Shown: positions 8,629 to 17,278 of the stretch, one piece after another
Numbering within the stretch: position 1 is the first letter of the stretch
Layout: each line of letters starts with the position of its first letter
Origin: Caballeronia sordidicola
Lineage (GTDB): Bacteria; Pseudomonadota; Gammaproteobacteria; Burkholderiales; Burkholderiaceae
Reading direction: 5' to 3'
NCBI RefSeq assembly: GCF_001544455.2
Contig: NZ_FCOC02000014.1
Span: 122,762-186,761 of the forward strand
Length of the DNA stretch: 64,000 bases
Made by a program: the position numbers and the translations under genes
The notes under the pieces: model-generated
The model's database searches: none
Told to the model about the DNA's origin: nothing
What the model saw: only the letters and a program-made list of their open reading frames with translations

Positions 8629-9447
8629 TCAGCTCTTTTGCGGATCACCGATCTTGAACAAACGTGGCAACGGTGCGGCGCTTTTCGGTCCGAACCACTG
8701 ATCATAAATGTGACCGGCCGAACCATTTGCTTCAAGACCCTTGAGCGTGTCATTGACAAAGCTCAGCAGGCGCGGCTCACCCTTAGGAACGCCCACGCCT
8801 TCATAGTCGTTCGATATGGTGAAGGCCGGAATTTCGTATTTGTCGCGATCCGGCACGTTGGCAAGCAAGCCCACGAGCTTCGGGCCGTCCTGCGTGATCG
8901 CCTGCACATTGCCCGTTCGAAGCGCAGCGAATGCGAAAGGTGTGTCGTCGTATGCCACGATGGTCGCGCGCGGGAACTGGGTGCGGACCTGTTGCTCGTT
9001 CGTGGTCCCCTTGTCGGCGCCGATGCGCAGATCGTTCAATTGCTCCGGCGACTTGAGCGTGCCTTTCTTGGCGATGAACTGCGTGCCCGAGGCGAAGTAC
9101 GGCGTGCTGAAATCGACTTCCTTCTTGCGTTCATCGGTGATGGTGAAGTTGGCGAACACCAGATCCACTTTCTTCGATGTCAGGAACGCAATGCGGTTGG
9201 CAGGATTGGTCGGCTGGATCTCGAGTTTGACGCCAAGCTTGTCGGCGACGGCCTTGGCGTAGTCCACGTCGAGTCCGACAATCTTGTTGGTCTTCGGATC
9301 AACGAAACCGAATGGCGGATTGCTGTCGAAGGTAGCGACGCGGAGCACGCCGGATTTCTTGATGTCGTCGAGGCGGTCAGCGTGAGCGACGCTCGATATC
9401 AATAGCAATGACCCCGTAAGAGCCGCGGCGAGAAGTTTGATTTTCAT
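8629..9447 (-). CDS. Amino-acid ABC transporter periplasmic binding protein
   Basis: The 272-residue solute-binding protein is of family 3. It starts MKIKLLAAALTGSLLL and has a signal peptide cleaved after Ala-His-Ala. The mature protein opens with the typical DDIKKSGVLRVATFDSNPPF and continues with GLDVDYAKAVADKLG and VDLVFANFTITDERKKEVDF, the ligand-binding hallmarks of the family. The ATG at 9447 is preferred over one 20 codons upstream because the signal peptide begins there. It is the promoter-proximal gene of the permease operon. The ligand is probably a polar or acidic amino acid. Confidence 0.92.
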   Translation of the reverse strand: MKIKLLAAALTGSLLLISSVAHADRLDDIKKSGVLRVATFDSNPPFGFVDPKTNKIVGLDVDYAKAVADKLGVKLEIQPTNPANRIAFLTSKKVDLVFANFTITDERKKEVDFSTPYFASGTQFIAKKGTLKSPEQLNDLRIGADKGTTNEQQVRTQFPRATIVAYDDTPFAFAALRTGNVQAITQDGPKLVGLLANVPDRDKYEIPAFTISNDYEGVGVPKGEPRLLSFVNDTLKGLEANGSAGHIYDQWFGPKSAAPLPRLFKIGDPQKS

Positions 9448-9630
9448 TATGGTTTGATCTGCGGAAATTGTTTGGGCGAGAAATGCGGTGCAGCGCGTGG
9501 GATGCACGCCGTCAATTTAGCAGCGCGTCGGGCTTGTGCGAACCATCGATTCGTGGGGTGCTAAGCGGCGGTTGGAATAATCGGATTGGGGTTCGTTCGC
9601 ACTTGGGGGTTAGAGGGTAGTTTGTGTTGG

Positions 9631-9911
9631 GGTTGTTGCTGTTTAGGTCTTCGCGCGGTTTGTTTTATCTGTCATTTTTAGCACTGTTAGCCACTATCCG
9701 TGGCGGGACTTCATTTCTTTTTCCAACGGCGAAAAAGAAACGAAGCAAAGAAAACGCCTTTCAACCGCTAATTCTTAAGTGGACCAAGCGTGCAGTTTCA
9801 TCTGCTTGGGACTTCAAAAGAACCGTTGTCGCCATAACTACCAACACCTGAAACCCTTCCCCTCCGTATCCCTACATCCACACGCTTCGCCACCAGTGTT
9901 CTCGGGCTAGT
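9631..9911 (+). repeat. Right copy of the ~280-bp interspersed repeat
   Basis: This is the inverted partner of 6776-7059. Blocks shared with the left copy include CACTTAAGAATTAGCGGTT (read on the opposite strand) and the GGCGGGACTTCATTTCTTT region. It lies between the binding-protein gene and the stop of the next minus-strand gene at 9941. The plus-strand frame beginning at 9624 translates into the same conserved peptide block as the left copy. Arms of ~280 bp about 2.6 kb apart could support inversion of the transporter segment by homologous recombination. Confidence 0.8.
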
Positions 9912-9940
9912 CCACGCGCGCCCAACCCGTTCTCTTCCCC

Positions 9941-10333
9941 TCATTCAAATGCGGCGTCAATCGGAACCCGGTATCCCACCGCAAGCCTGTTTGTCTCGTT
10001 CGCCATTCCAACCACTGCCATCAATTCGCCAAACATTTCGTCCGTCATGCCCGCGCGGCGCGCCGCCGCCGAATGACTCGCCACGCAATAACCACAGTTA
10101 TTCGTCACACTCACCGCCACATACAACAACTCCTTGATCAGCGAATCAAGCGCACCCGGCGCCATGACATCTTTCACGCTGTCCCACGTACGCGCCAGCG
10201 TAGGAGGATGCTGCGCCACGAACTTCCAGAAATTATTGACGTCCGGCACGCCCCGCTTCTCCTTTATGTCATCGTAAACAGCCCTTACTTCAGGCGAAGC
10301 CTCAGCATATTCAACAGGTTTCATCTGGCTCAT
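9941..10333 (-). CDS. AhpD-like carboxymuconolactone decarboxylase-family protein
   Basis: This ~130-residue protein is of the CMD/AhpD family, which are alkylhydroperoxidase-like disulfide reductases or lactone decarboxylases. The redox signature NCGYCVASHSAA, with CxxC and the following His, is intact. The start at 10333 has GGAGG just upstream; an in-frame extension to 10408 has no such support. It is divergent from the DauR-like regulator, and their starts are about 86 bp apart, so they may share a control region. Its partner and substrate are unknown. Confidence 0.85.
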   Translation of the reverse strand: MSQMKPVEYAEASPEVRAVYDDIKEKRGVPDVNNFWKFVAQHPPTLARTWDSVKDVMAPGALDSLIKELLYVAVSVTNNCGYCVASHSAAARRAGMTDEMFGELMAVVGMANETNRLAVGYRVPIDAAFE

Positions 10334-10419
10334 CAATCCTCCGATAATAAGAAAATGCTTTGACGAATTTTCCAGGTAACGCTCGACTAATATATACAAA
10401 ACAAACAACTCTGGATAAA

Positions 10420-11076
10420 ATGTCCAGCATGAAAGACCTCTCGCGCAAACGTCCTCCGCCCAACTCCGAGCAGGAATCGCTCGTCGAGCAAATCAAGCAG
10501 ATCGCCCAAGGACTCGGCGCAACCTTCGCACCCTTTTGTGAAATCGTCGTGCACGACCTGCGAACGCCCGAACACTCCATTCTTGCCATTCACAATAATC
10601 TCTCTGGCAGAGAAGTTGGTGATCCTGCAACGGAACTCGGGCTTGCGCGCATCGCGGACAAAAATTATCCCCAGGTGCTCGCCAATTACACCAACCAGTT
10701 TGCCGATGGCCGGCGCGCGAAGAGCACATCAGTCGGCATCAAGGACTCAAAGGGGCATTACATTGCTGCGCTCTGCCTGAACATCGACGTTACGCTGTTT
10801 CGTAGCATACAGGACATCCTGAATCAGTTTTGCAGCGCAAACGGCGCGGCCATAAAAGAGTCGCTCGATCCGGCCAATGCGGAAACAATACGAGAGCGGA
10901 TCGACCAGTTCGCAATCAGTCTTGCAACCACGCCGCAGTCGCTCAAGACAGAACAACGGCGCACCTTGATGCAGGAACTCAAGGAAGCCGGATACCTCGA
11001 AGTGCGCCGGTCCATGGAGATCATCGCGCAGCATCTGGGCGTGTCGCGGGCCACGGTCTATAACGACACGAAATGA
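10420..11076 (+). CDS. DauR/YheO-like transcriptional regulator
   Basis: The ~218-residue regulator has a YheO-type PAS-like domain (residues ~20-130; FCEIVVHDLRTPEHSILAI, GIKDSKGHYIAALCLNIDV) and a C-terminal HTH (IIAQHLGVSRATVYNDTK). This arrangement is that of DauR, the repressor of D-arginine catabolism in Pseudomonas. The frame extends upstream to a TTG at 10360, but ATG 10420 or 10429 is more plausible. It is followed after ~50 bp by a PLP-dependent dehydratase on the same strand, which is the likely target or operon partner. The effector is probably an amino acid (inference). Confidence 0.85.
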   Translation: MSSMKDLSRKRPPPNSEQESLVEQIKQIAQGLGATFAPFCEIVVHDLRTPEHSILAIHNNLSGREVGDPATELGLARIADKNYPQVLANYTNQFADGRRAKSTSVGIKDSKGHYIAALCLNIDVTLFRSIQDILNQFCSANGAAIKESLDPANAETIRERIDQFAISLATTPQSLKTEQRRTLMQELKEAGYLEVRRSMEIIAQHLGVSRATVYNDTK

Positions 11077-11128
11077 AATGCAGGTATTTTTTCCAGCCGG
11101 TCCGTAACCCGTTGAGTGAACCTTTCCT

Positions 11129-12100
11129 ATGAATACACTGACCCTTCCCACTTTCGATGACGTTCTCGCCGCCGCGGCGCGCATCGAGGGTTATGCACAT
11201 AAAACGCCAGTCTTTACGTCGAAGACGGTCAATGAAGAACTTGGCGCCGAAGTCTTCTTCAAGTGCGAAAACCTGCAGCGAATGGGCGCATTCAAGTTTC
11301 GCGGCGCATTCAACGCGTTATCCAGATTCGACGAACACCAGCGGCGCGCAGGCGTGGTCGCTTTCTCGTCCGGCAATCATGCGCAGGCCATCGCATTGGC
11401 CGCAAAGCTGCTCGGCATGCCCGCCACGATCATCATGCCGCACGACGCCCCGGTGGCGAAAGTGGCGGCCACCAAGGGTTATGGCGGCAACGTCGTGATC
11501 TATGACCGCTACACAGAAGACCGCGAGCAGATCGGGCGCGAGCTTGCCGGCAAACACGGCCTGACGCTTATTCCGCCCTACGATCATCCTGACGTCATCG
11601 CCGGACAGGGTACCGCCGCCAAGGAACTCTTCGAGGAAACCGGTCCGCTCGACGCCCTTTTCGCGCCCCTCGGCGGTGGCGGACTGATCTCCGGTTCGGC
11701 GCTCGCCACGCGCGCGTTGTCGCCGGATTGCGCGGTGTATGCAGTCGAGCCCGAAGCGGGAAACGACGGGCAGCAGTCGTTCCGCTCGGGTTCCATCGTG
11801 CATATCGAAACACCCAAGACCATCGCCGATGGCGCGCAAACCCAGCATCTGGGCAACTACACTTTTCCGATCATCCGTCGCGACGTGACCGACGTATTGA
11901 CGGCGAGCGACGCGGAACTCATCGACTGCATGCGTTTCTTTGCGTCCCGCATGAAGCTGATTGTCGAGCCGACCGGTTGCCTTGGTTTCGCGGCGGCAAG
12001 ACAGATGAAAGCCAGTTTGAAAGGCAAACGCGTTGGCATCATACTGAGCGGCGGCAATGTCGATCTGGACCGGTTCAGCGAGTTGATGCTGCAACACTAG
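11129..12100 (+). CDS. PLP-dependent threonine/serine (or hydroxyaspartate) dehydratase
   Basis: The 323-residue enzyme is of PLP fold type II. The cofactor Lys is in GAFKFRGAFNAL, the substrate loop is FSSGNHAQAIALAAKL, and the phosphate-binding glycine loop is LGGGGLISGSALA. It lacks the C-terminal ACT-like domain of biosynthetic IlvA, so a catabolic threonine/serine dehydratase, a 3-hydroxyaspartate ammonia-lyase or a serine racemase-like enzyme fits better. The DauR-like regulator immediately upstream supports amino-acid catabolism. Its TAG stop overlaps the TAG stop of the opposing porin gene within the palindrome CTAG. Confidence 0.9.
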   Translation: MNTLTLPTFDDVLAAAARIEGYAHKTPVFTSKTVNEELGAEVFFKCENLQRMGAFKFRGAFNALSRFDEHQRRAGVVAFSSGNHAQAIALAAKLLGMPATIIMPHDAPVAKVAATKGYGGNVVIYDRYTEDREQIGRELAGKHGLTLIPPYDHPDVIAGQGTAAKELFEETGPLDALFAPLGGGGLISGSALATRALSPDCAVYAVEPEAGNDGQQSFRSGSIVHIETPKTIADGAQTQHLGNYTFPIIRRDVTDVLTASDAELIDCMRFFASRMKLIVEPTGCLGFAAARQMKASLKGKRVGIILSGGNVDLDRFSELMLQH

Positions 12101-13152
12101 AACCGTTCTATCATGCCCGCCTGCACACCACGCACCGGCGCGCCCGGATACGCTACGGGCAATCCGGTCACGTTCACGCCTCGCAATACGAACTGCGCGT
12201 TGCCGCGGTTTTCCAGATCCGCAGCGGTGAAATAAAGAACCACGGAACGCGACAGCGTGTATTCGAACGCCACGCTGAACTGATCGGCGTTGTTGCCCTG
12301 GCCGCTGCGATCGCGCGCATGAGCGAATCCCAGCGACGCGCGAGCCTGGGTCGATAAATCCCACGAAGCAGATATCGACACACCGTCGTCGTGATAACGC
12401 GGACTGCCCCCGTCGCCGTTGAAGATGGCTGCGTATGCGTGCACCGGCCCGAACAGATACGAGACGCCCCCGAAATTGGCGCGCAAGCTGGCGTCGCCGT
12501 GCGTTTGCTGCCGGGCATACGAGAGGCGCAACTTGTCGAGCGAATAGTTCGCCGTCACGTAGTAACCGCCTATGCCATTGCCGTCGCCCGGATCGCGCAA
12601 TGCGTACATGCCAGTGACATCGAAACCGGCAATGGTTGGCGAGATCCACGTGAACGCGTTGTCCGTGTAGGGCGTGATCTTCGAAAGATTGTTCAGGCCC
12701 GAGCCGATCGTGCCCGCGCCGAATGCGTCGAGTCCGCCCTTGAACGGTATGTAGAGCGGCGAGTATTGGCGGCCGAAGCGCGTCTGCCCCCAGGGCGCGT
12801 CAAAGCCGACCCAGGCTTGCCGGTTGAAAATGCTGCCCGGAGTGTCGAGACTGCCGTTGGTCGAACCAAAGCCATTCTCCAGGTCGAAGATCACGCTGGT
12901 TCCTGCGTCTATCGGTTCGTTTCCTCGCAACCCGACGCGCGATCCTCGATATGCACCGGAGTCCATGCGCGTGGTCCAGCCGTTGCCCGGATTCGTGACT
13001 TCTATGCTTGTATCGATCGTGCCGTAAAGCGTGACCGTGCCCTGCGCATGCGCCGCGCCGGCAGCCGCGAGAACGAGCGGCACGCACGACAGCCCGGGTT
13101 TGAAGATGCGCAAGCAGCGAGCCGCCGCGTGGTGCCGGGGACAAAGGTTCAT
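12097..13152 (-). CDS. Gram-negative general porin (Burkholderia OmpC-like)
   Basis: The ~351-residue outer-membrane porin starts MNLCPRHHA and has a signal peptide ending Ala-His-Ala before QGTVTLYGTIDTSIE, the standard first beta strand of Burkholderia trimeric porins. The barrel contains typical strands (SSVTLYG-like, ENGFGSTNGSL, RQAWVGFDAPWGQTRFGRQY), and the chain ends in Phe, the assembly signal for BAM. The frame can be extended upstream to 13347, but only the chosen ATG gives a proper signal peptide. It is a monocistronic minus-strand gene, convergent with the dehydratase. Confidence 0.92.
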   Translation of the reverse strand: MNLCPRHHAAARCLRIFKPGLSCVPLVLAAAGAAHAQGTVTLYGTIDTSIEVTNPGNGWTTRMDSGAYRGSRVGLRGNEPIDAGTSVIFDLENGFGSTNGSLDTPGSIFNRQAWVGFDAPWGQTRFGRQYSPLYIPFKGGLDAFGAGTIGSGLNNLSKITPYTDNAFTWISPTIAGFDVTGMYALRDPGDGNGIGGYYVTANYSLDKLRLSYARQQTHGDASLRANFGGVSYLFGPVHAYAAIFNGDGGSPRYHDDGVSISASWDLSTQARASLGFAHARDRSGQGNNADQFSVAFEYTLSRSVVLYFTAADLENRGNAQFVLRGVNVTGLPVAYPGAPVRGVQAGMIERF

Positions 13153-13231
13153 CGTGGTCGAAACGGGTCCGTGGCGTGGAATGCGCAACTTTAACAGCCG
13201 TGCCACGACAACCAAAAAGCAGTCGCCGCGC

Positions 13232-14080
13232 TCAAGCTGCGTGAACGTCGCCCGGCATTCGCAGATGAAGCGCCTCGGTTGCATCGTCCGCTGGAAACAT
13301 GGATTCGATCCGCAGTTCCTCGGCGGCGACCGTTTGCGGCGTGCCAACGGTCGTGACCATGGAAAAGTAATTGAGCGTTGTACCGTCTTTCATGAAACTG
13401 ATGGGAATGACGGGCATAGTGCGCGTGGCCGGTCCTGCATCAAGCATGTCAGGCGATTCCCAGCCGCTTTTCGCTCCGGGATAGGCAAGCAGATCGGCTA
13501 GCAGCTCACGGGTCTTTTCATCGACAACCCGCCCGACCGATTCGCGATGCACACGCTGGATCAGGCTCTTCGCCACCGCGTCCCAGTTCGCGATGAACGG
13601 CCGCATGCCGTTTGGATCGAACATCAGGTGCAACATGTTGCGCGGGCTCTTGCGCGCGTTCAGATCGATGAAACCGTTAAAGAAGCGCGGCGCGGCGTCG
13701 TTGGGCAGAAGCACATTCCAGTAGCGGTCCATGACGACCGCCGGAAACGGCTCGTGCTGTTTCAACATGCGCGCGAGCGCACGCGTGACGCTCTGCATCT
13801 CGTCAGCGTCCCACGCGCCTTCCGAATAAATGGGCGCGAAGCCCGCCGCAAGCAACAACGTGTTGCGCTCCCGAAGCGGAATGTCGAGCGCCTGTGCAAG
13901 GTTGATAACTGTCTGGCGGCTCGGCGCGCTCCGGCCGCTTTCAATGAAACTCACATGCCGCTGCGATATCCCGGCATCGAGCGACAGATCGAACTGGCTC
14001 CTGCCGCGCGTGCTTCGCCATTGGCGCAGCAGCGTGCCAAGTTCGGTAACGGGTTTCGTGGTGCGAGGCGAGGGCTTCAT
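13232..14080 (-). CDS. XRE-family regulator with MmyB-like ligand domain
   Basis: The 282-residue regulator has an N-terminal XRE helix-turn-helix (LRQWRSTRGRSQFDLSLDAG, SQRHVSFIESGRSAPSRQTV, residues ~10-70). The C-terminal MmyB/MltR-type domain contains PAVVMDRYWNVLLPNDAAPRF around residues 100-130. Regulators of this kind in Burkholderia commonly sit beside the oxidoreductase they control. Here the CMD-family gene lies 120 bp upstream on the same strand. The ATG at 14080 matches the family start; an upstream ATG at 14161 adds a non-conserved leader. Confidence 0.9.
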   Translation of the reverse strand: MKPSPRTTKPVTELGTLLRQWRSTRGRSQFDLSLDAGISQRHVSFIESGRSAPSRQTVINLAQALDIPLRERNTLLLAAGFAPIYSEGAWDADEMQSVTRALARMLKQHEPFPAVVMDRYWNVLLPNDAAPRFFNGFIDLNARKSPRNMLHLMFDPNGMRPFIANWDAVAKSLIQRVHRESVGRVVDEKTRELLADLLAYPGAKSGWESPDMLDAGPATRTMPVIPISFMKDGTTLNYFSMVTTVGTPQTVAAEELRIESMFPADDATEALHLRMPGDVHAA

Positions 14081-14199
14081 CGGAGATTCGTTCAATGCGA
14101 GACTCGGTTGAAAAGCTCGGTTAGCAAGAATACGTCCAAACCCACTGGGCATCTCGCGCATGACCCCGCGCGAGCGGGATCATGCATGTGCTCCAGGGT

Positions 14200-14751
14200 T
14201 TATGCAGGAACCCAGGCCTGAGCCTTGAAGCGATCCTCGACCGGCGTGCCCGCCATGTTGGTTGTTGTTGCAGCCATGGTCGACACGCCAATGCTCGTGA
14301 TCACCTCGAAGATCTGAAGCGGAGAATATCCAGCCGATGTAAACCGCTCGATGTCCTCCTCACTTACATTGCCCGGTTTCTTGATTAGCGCCTGGCTCAT
14401 GCCCGAAAGCGCCGCGTATTTCGGATCGGCCGGCAATTTCCCGGCGCGGATGGCGTTGACATCGGCCTCGTCCATGCCGTCTTCGAGCGCAAAGGTGGAG
14501 TGGGCCGCGACCGTCCACGGACACTTGATGGTGACTGCGTTCGTCAGCAACAAGGTCTGTTTCTCGCACTCGTCCAGACTTCCGCTGTGAAAACTTCCGA
14601 AGCTGCCTGCAAAGCCATTGAGCAAGACCGGGTTGGCGGCCATTGTCGCCATGACGTTCGGCAGGAAGCCGAATTTCTTGACGAGGGCCGCGAGTGTCGG
14701 CCTGGATTGTTCGGGTGCCGATTCAACTGTATGAAGAGAAAAATGATGCAT
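14200..14751 (-). CDS. CMD-family protein lacking the second redox cysteine
   Basis: The 183-residue protein has the carboxymuconolactone decarboxylase/AhpD-like helical fold (KKFGFLPNVMATMAANPVLLNGF; LLTNAVTIKCPWTVAAHSTFA; YSPLQIFEVITSIGVSTMA). The usual CxxC-x3-H signature is CPWTVAAH here: the second Cys is replaced by Thr, while the first Cys and the His remain. A disulfide-exchange peroxidase reaction is therefore doubtful, and a non-redox or decarboxylase-like role is possible. The XRE/MmyB-type regulator follows 120 bp downstream on the same strand. Confidence 0.85.
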   Translation of the reverse strand: MHHFSLHTVESAPEQSRPTLAALVKKFGFLPNVMATMAANPVLLNGFAGSFGSFHSGSLDECEKQTLLLTNAVTIKCPWTVAAHSTFALEDGMDEADVNAIRAGKLPADPKYAALSGMSQALIKKPGNVSEEDIERFTSAGYSPLQIFEVITSIGVSTMAATTTNMAGTPVEDRFKAQAWVPA

Positions 14752-14920
14752 TGCCAGCTCCTTTGAAAGATGTAAAAACGACCGCCTTTGCGCTCTGATG
14801 CTCAGCGCCGCGCCAGGCGATGACTCTCATCTTAGGGAGCGCCCGAATATGTTCAATTACCTCCGATGTAATGAGGCAGCGATTATCGGCGATGCCGCCG
14901 CACGCTTGTCAGCGAGAGCG

Positions 14921-14966
14921 TTGATCTACATCAACGGATGAACGTGGCGGGCTCATAGACTTTTTT
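14921..14966 (+). promoter_or_regulatory. Perfect FNR box and class II promoter for the usp operon
   Basis: TTGATCTACATCAA at 14921-14934 matches the FNR/ANR consensus TTGAT-N4-ATCAA at every defined position. A -10-like element (CATAGA/TAGACT, 14954-14961) lies about 30 bp from the box centre, which fits a class II FNR-activated promoter with a start near 14966. The first usp gene begins at 15035. The FNR-type regulator encoded at 18391-19173 keeps the residues that recognise this site. Confidence 0.8.
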
Positions 14967-15034
14967 GCAGGCACCGCCTACCGAACCGATGGCAGCGCGA
15001 AGCCCTCGGCTCACTCACCAACGGAGTTCTTCCG

Positions 15035-15883
15035 ATGAGCTATACAAGCATCCTGGTCCAGCTCGACACGAGCTCACGTTCCCCGGCACGCCTGAGCTTT
15101 GCGTTGCGGCTTGCCCGGCAATATGGCGCACATCTCACGGGCGTGCTGTCGTGCTTCACGCCGGACCCGCGCACGTTCTACGTCATGGCCGGATATTCCG
15201 AGTACTACGAGGACCATCGCACTCTCCGCCAGGAACGCCATAACGCGCTTGAACAGGCCTTTCACGCGGAACTGGGAAATGCGGGTGTTACGGGAAGCTG
15301 GGTCGAAAGTACCGGCGATCCGACCAATGACGTGGTACGTCTCGCCCGACGTGTGGATCTCGTCATTGCCGGCCAGGAAGATCCGAACGATCCGGAGTCG
15401 TTTATCGCCGATCACTTTCCGGAAACCCTCGTGATGGAAGCAGGCCGGCCGGTGCTCTTCTATCCGTACGCAGGCGAATTCGATACATTCGGCGCAAACG
15501 CACTGGTTGCGTGGAACGGCAGCCGCGAGGCCGTGCGCGCGGTGCATGACGCATTACCGCTGCTGAAACGCGCCACGCGGACCACCGTGGTGACGGTCGA
15601 CGAGCCCCGCGACACGACGCGCGGCAACCGTATTCCCGGCGCCGACATTGCACTCGTCCTCGCCCGGCATAACGTCAAAGCGGACGTGGTCCAGCTTGAC
15701 CGGATCGACCGGGCAGAGAACACGCCAGCCGGGCGACTGTTGCTTTCGCAGGCATCGCAACTGGGCGCGGATCTGATCGTGATGGGCGCTTACGGTCATT
15801 CCCGCTGGCAGGAACTGGTCATGGGCGGCGCCACGCGCAGCATGTTCCAGTCAATGACCGTGCCTGTACTGATGTCGCATTGA
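15035..15883 (+). CDS. Universal stress protein, tandem UspA domains
   Basis: The 282-residue cytoplasmic protein has two UspA domains. The N-terminal half is degenerate; the C-terminal half has VMGAYGHSRWQELVMGGATRS, close to the nucleotide-binding pattern G-x2-G-x9-G(S/T) but with Gly in place of the Ser/Thr. GGAG lies 8 bp before the ATG. It is the first gene of a three-gene usp operon downstream of the FNR box and is clearly similar to the third gene at 16395. The likely role is survival under oxygen limitation; clusters of usp, fnr and response-regulator genes are known from the low-oxygen-activated (lxa) locus of Burkholderia cenocepacia. Confidence 0.92.
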   Translation: MSYTSILVQLDTSSRSPARLSFALRLARQYGAHLTGVLSCFTPDPRTFYVMAGYSEYYEDHRTLRQERHNALEQAFHAELGNAGVTGSWVESTGDPTNDVVRLARRVDLVIAGQEDPNDPESFIADHFPETLVMEAGRPVLFYPYAGEFDTFGANALVAWNGSREAVRAVHDALPLLKRATRTTVVTVDEPRDTTRGNRIPGADIALVLARHNVKADVVQLDRIDRAENTPAGRLLLSQASQLGADLIVMGAYGHSRWQELVMGGATRSMFQSMTVPVLMSH

Positions 15884-15900
15884 TCACAGGAACAATACCC

Positions 15901-16398
15901 ATGTATAAGCGAATTCTCGCGCCAGTCGATGGCAGCGAAACGTCCGCGCGCGCCCTTGACGCCGCGATCGAACTGGCGCGCGAGCACAACGCGGAGTTAA
16001 GACCGGTCTATGTGGTCGATGTCCCGCCGCTGTCATATTCCAGCGTGGCGTTCGATCCCGTGCCGGTGCGCGCCGCTTTCGTCGAGGAAGGCAAGCACGT
16101 GCTGGCCGATGCCGCCGCGAAGATGCGCCGCGGGGGCATTGAAGACAGCAAGGGCTCGACCAGCCTGATTGAAGTCGAGCCGCTTCGCGACGACATCGCG
16201 CAGCGCATCGAGCATGCCGCAGTAGATTTCGAGGCCGATCTCGTGGTGATGGGCACGCATGGACGGCGCGGCTGGCGGCGGCTCGTCCTCGGCAGCGTCG
16301 CCGAGCACTTCGTGCGCATTTCGACGCGGCCGGTGCTGCTGATCCCGCATGATTCGCCCCCGCAAAAGGAACCGGACGCCACGGGAGCAACACCGTGA
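15901..16398 (+). CDS. Universal stress protein, single UspA domain
   Basis: The 165-residue UspA-domain protein starts MYKRILAPVDGSETSARALD and carries the canonical ATP-binding motif VMGTHGRRGWRRLVLGSVAE (G-x2-G-x9-G-S). The ATG at 15901 has AGGAAC upstream; an in-frame ATG at 15880 overlaps the previous stop but lacks the family N-terminus. Its stop overlaps the GTG start of the next usp gene (GTGA), so translation is coupled. Of the three Usp proteins here, it is the one most likely to bind ATP. Confidence 0.92.
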   Translation: MYKRILAPVDGSETSARALDAAIELAREHNAELRPVYVVDVPPLSYSSVAFDPVPVRAAFVEEGKHVLADAAAKMRRGGIEDSKGSTSLIEVEPLRDDIAQRIEHAAVDFEADLVVMGTHGRRGWRRLVLGSVAEHFVRISTRPVLLIPHDSPPQKEPDATGATP

Positions 16399-17243
16399 GC
16401 TACAAGACCGTCCTTGTACATATAGATGACAGCCGGCGCAGTCACACGCGGGTCGACTTCGCTGTCGATCTCGCCCTCAAGCACAATGCGCATCTGATCG
16501 GCTTGTACGTGGTCTGCCAGGACGCGCTGCGGCCCTTCCTGAACGTGGAAGAAAGCCTCAACCTCGCGGTCCAGGAGGCACAGGCGAGAGCGCGCCTTGA
16601 ACGGGCGCACGACCATTTTCTCTCGGCGACCCGCCTGTCCGGTTGCACATCGGAATGGCGCGCACCCATCGGGCCGCCCGCCGATACCGCGATCCTCCAC
16701 GCGCGCCACGCCGATGTGATCGTCCTTGGCCAGCCGGATCCGGCGGACCCGGCTGCGTACATTGGCAAGCATTTCCCCGAAGACCTCGTGATGAGCAGCG
16801 GGCGGCCGGCAATCCTGCTTCCGTATGCCGGCCGCATCGAACGTTTTGGCGAGACAGTGCTCATTGCGTGGGACGGCAGCCGGGCTGCGGCACGCGCGGT
16901 AGCGGACGCCCTTCCCGTTCTCCGGCTTGCACATTCAGTGCAGATCGTGACCATCGAGCAGCCTCGCGCCACGAGCGATGAAAGCGCCAGAACGCCGGAG
17001 CGCGCCGGACACGCGCTCGCCGCCTACCTCGGGCACCACCGGGTGCGGGCCGGCGTTTTATCGATTCCGCACGTGTGGGGCGTGAGCACGGGCGCGGCCC
17101 TGCTCAATGTGCTGGCCGATACCAGCGCGGGACTTTTGGTGCTCGGAGCGTACGGACATGCGCGGTTTCAGGAACGCGTTCTCGGCGGCGTTACCCGAAC
17201 TTTGTTAAAAAGTATGACCGCAGCCGTGCTAATGTCCCATTAA
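16395..17243 (+). CDS. Universal stress protein, tandem UspA domains
   Basis: The 282-residue tandem-UspA protein begins with GTG, overlapping the preceding stop by 4 bp. It begins MSYKTVLVHIDDSRRSHTRV, and the C-terminal domain has VLGAYGHARFQERVLGGVTR, again with Gly where the canonical motif has Ser/Thr. It is closely related to the first gene of the operon, suggesting duplication around the single-domain gene. The last sense codon and stop are part of a long perfect inverted repeat (17238-17278), and an intrinsic terminator follows at 17341. Confidence 0.92.
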   Translation: MSYKTVLVHIDDSRRSHTRVDFAVDLALKHNAHLIGLYVVCQDALRPFLNVEESLNLAVQEAQARARLERAHDHFLSATRLSGCTSEWRAPIGPPADTAILHARHADVIVLGQPDPADPAAYIGKHFPEDLVMSSGRPAILLPYAGRIERFGETVLIAWDGSRAAARAVADALPVLRLAHSVQIVTIEQPRATSDESARTPERAGHALAAYLGHHRVRAGVLSIPHVWGVSTGAALLNVLADTSAGLLVLGAYGHARFQERVLGGVTRTLLKSMTAAVLMSH

Positions 17244-17278
17244 CGAGACATTAACGTCTCATTAATGTCTCGTTAATG
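17238..17278. repeat. 17-bp perfect inverted repeat over the usp stop codon
   Basis: CATTAACGAGACATTAA (17238-17254) and its exact reverse complement (17262-17278) flank the 7-nt spacer CGTCTCA. The left arm contains the last His codon and the TAA stop. The same stretch can be read as four imperfect 11-bp tandem units (17238-17281). No T tract follows, and a separate terminator is present 63 bp downstream. An operator or an mRNA-end stability hairpin is more likely than termination. Confidence 0.75.

Noticed and set aside
17238..17278. Reading the 17-bp dyad as the operon terminator.
   Set aside because: No T tract follows it, and a textbook terminator lies 63 bp downstream.
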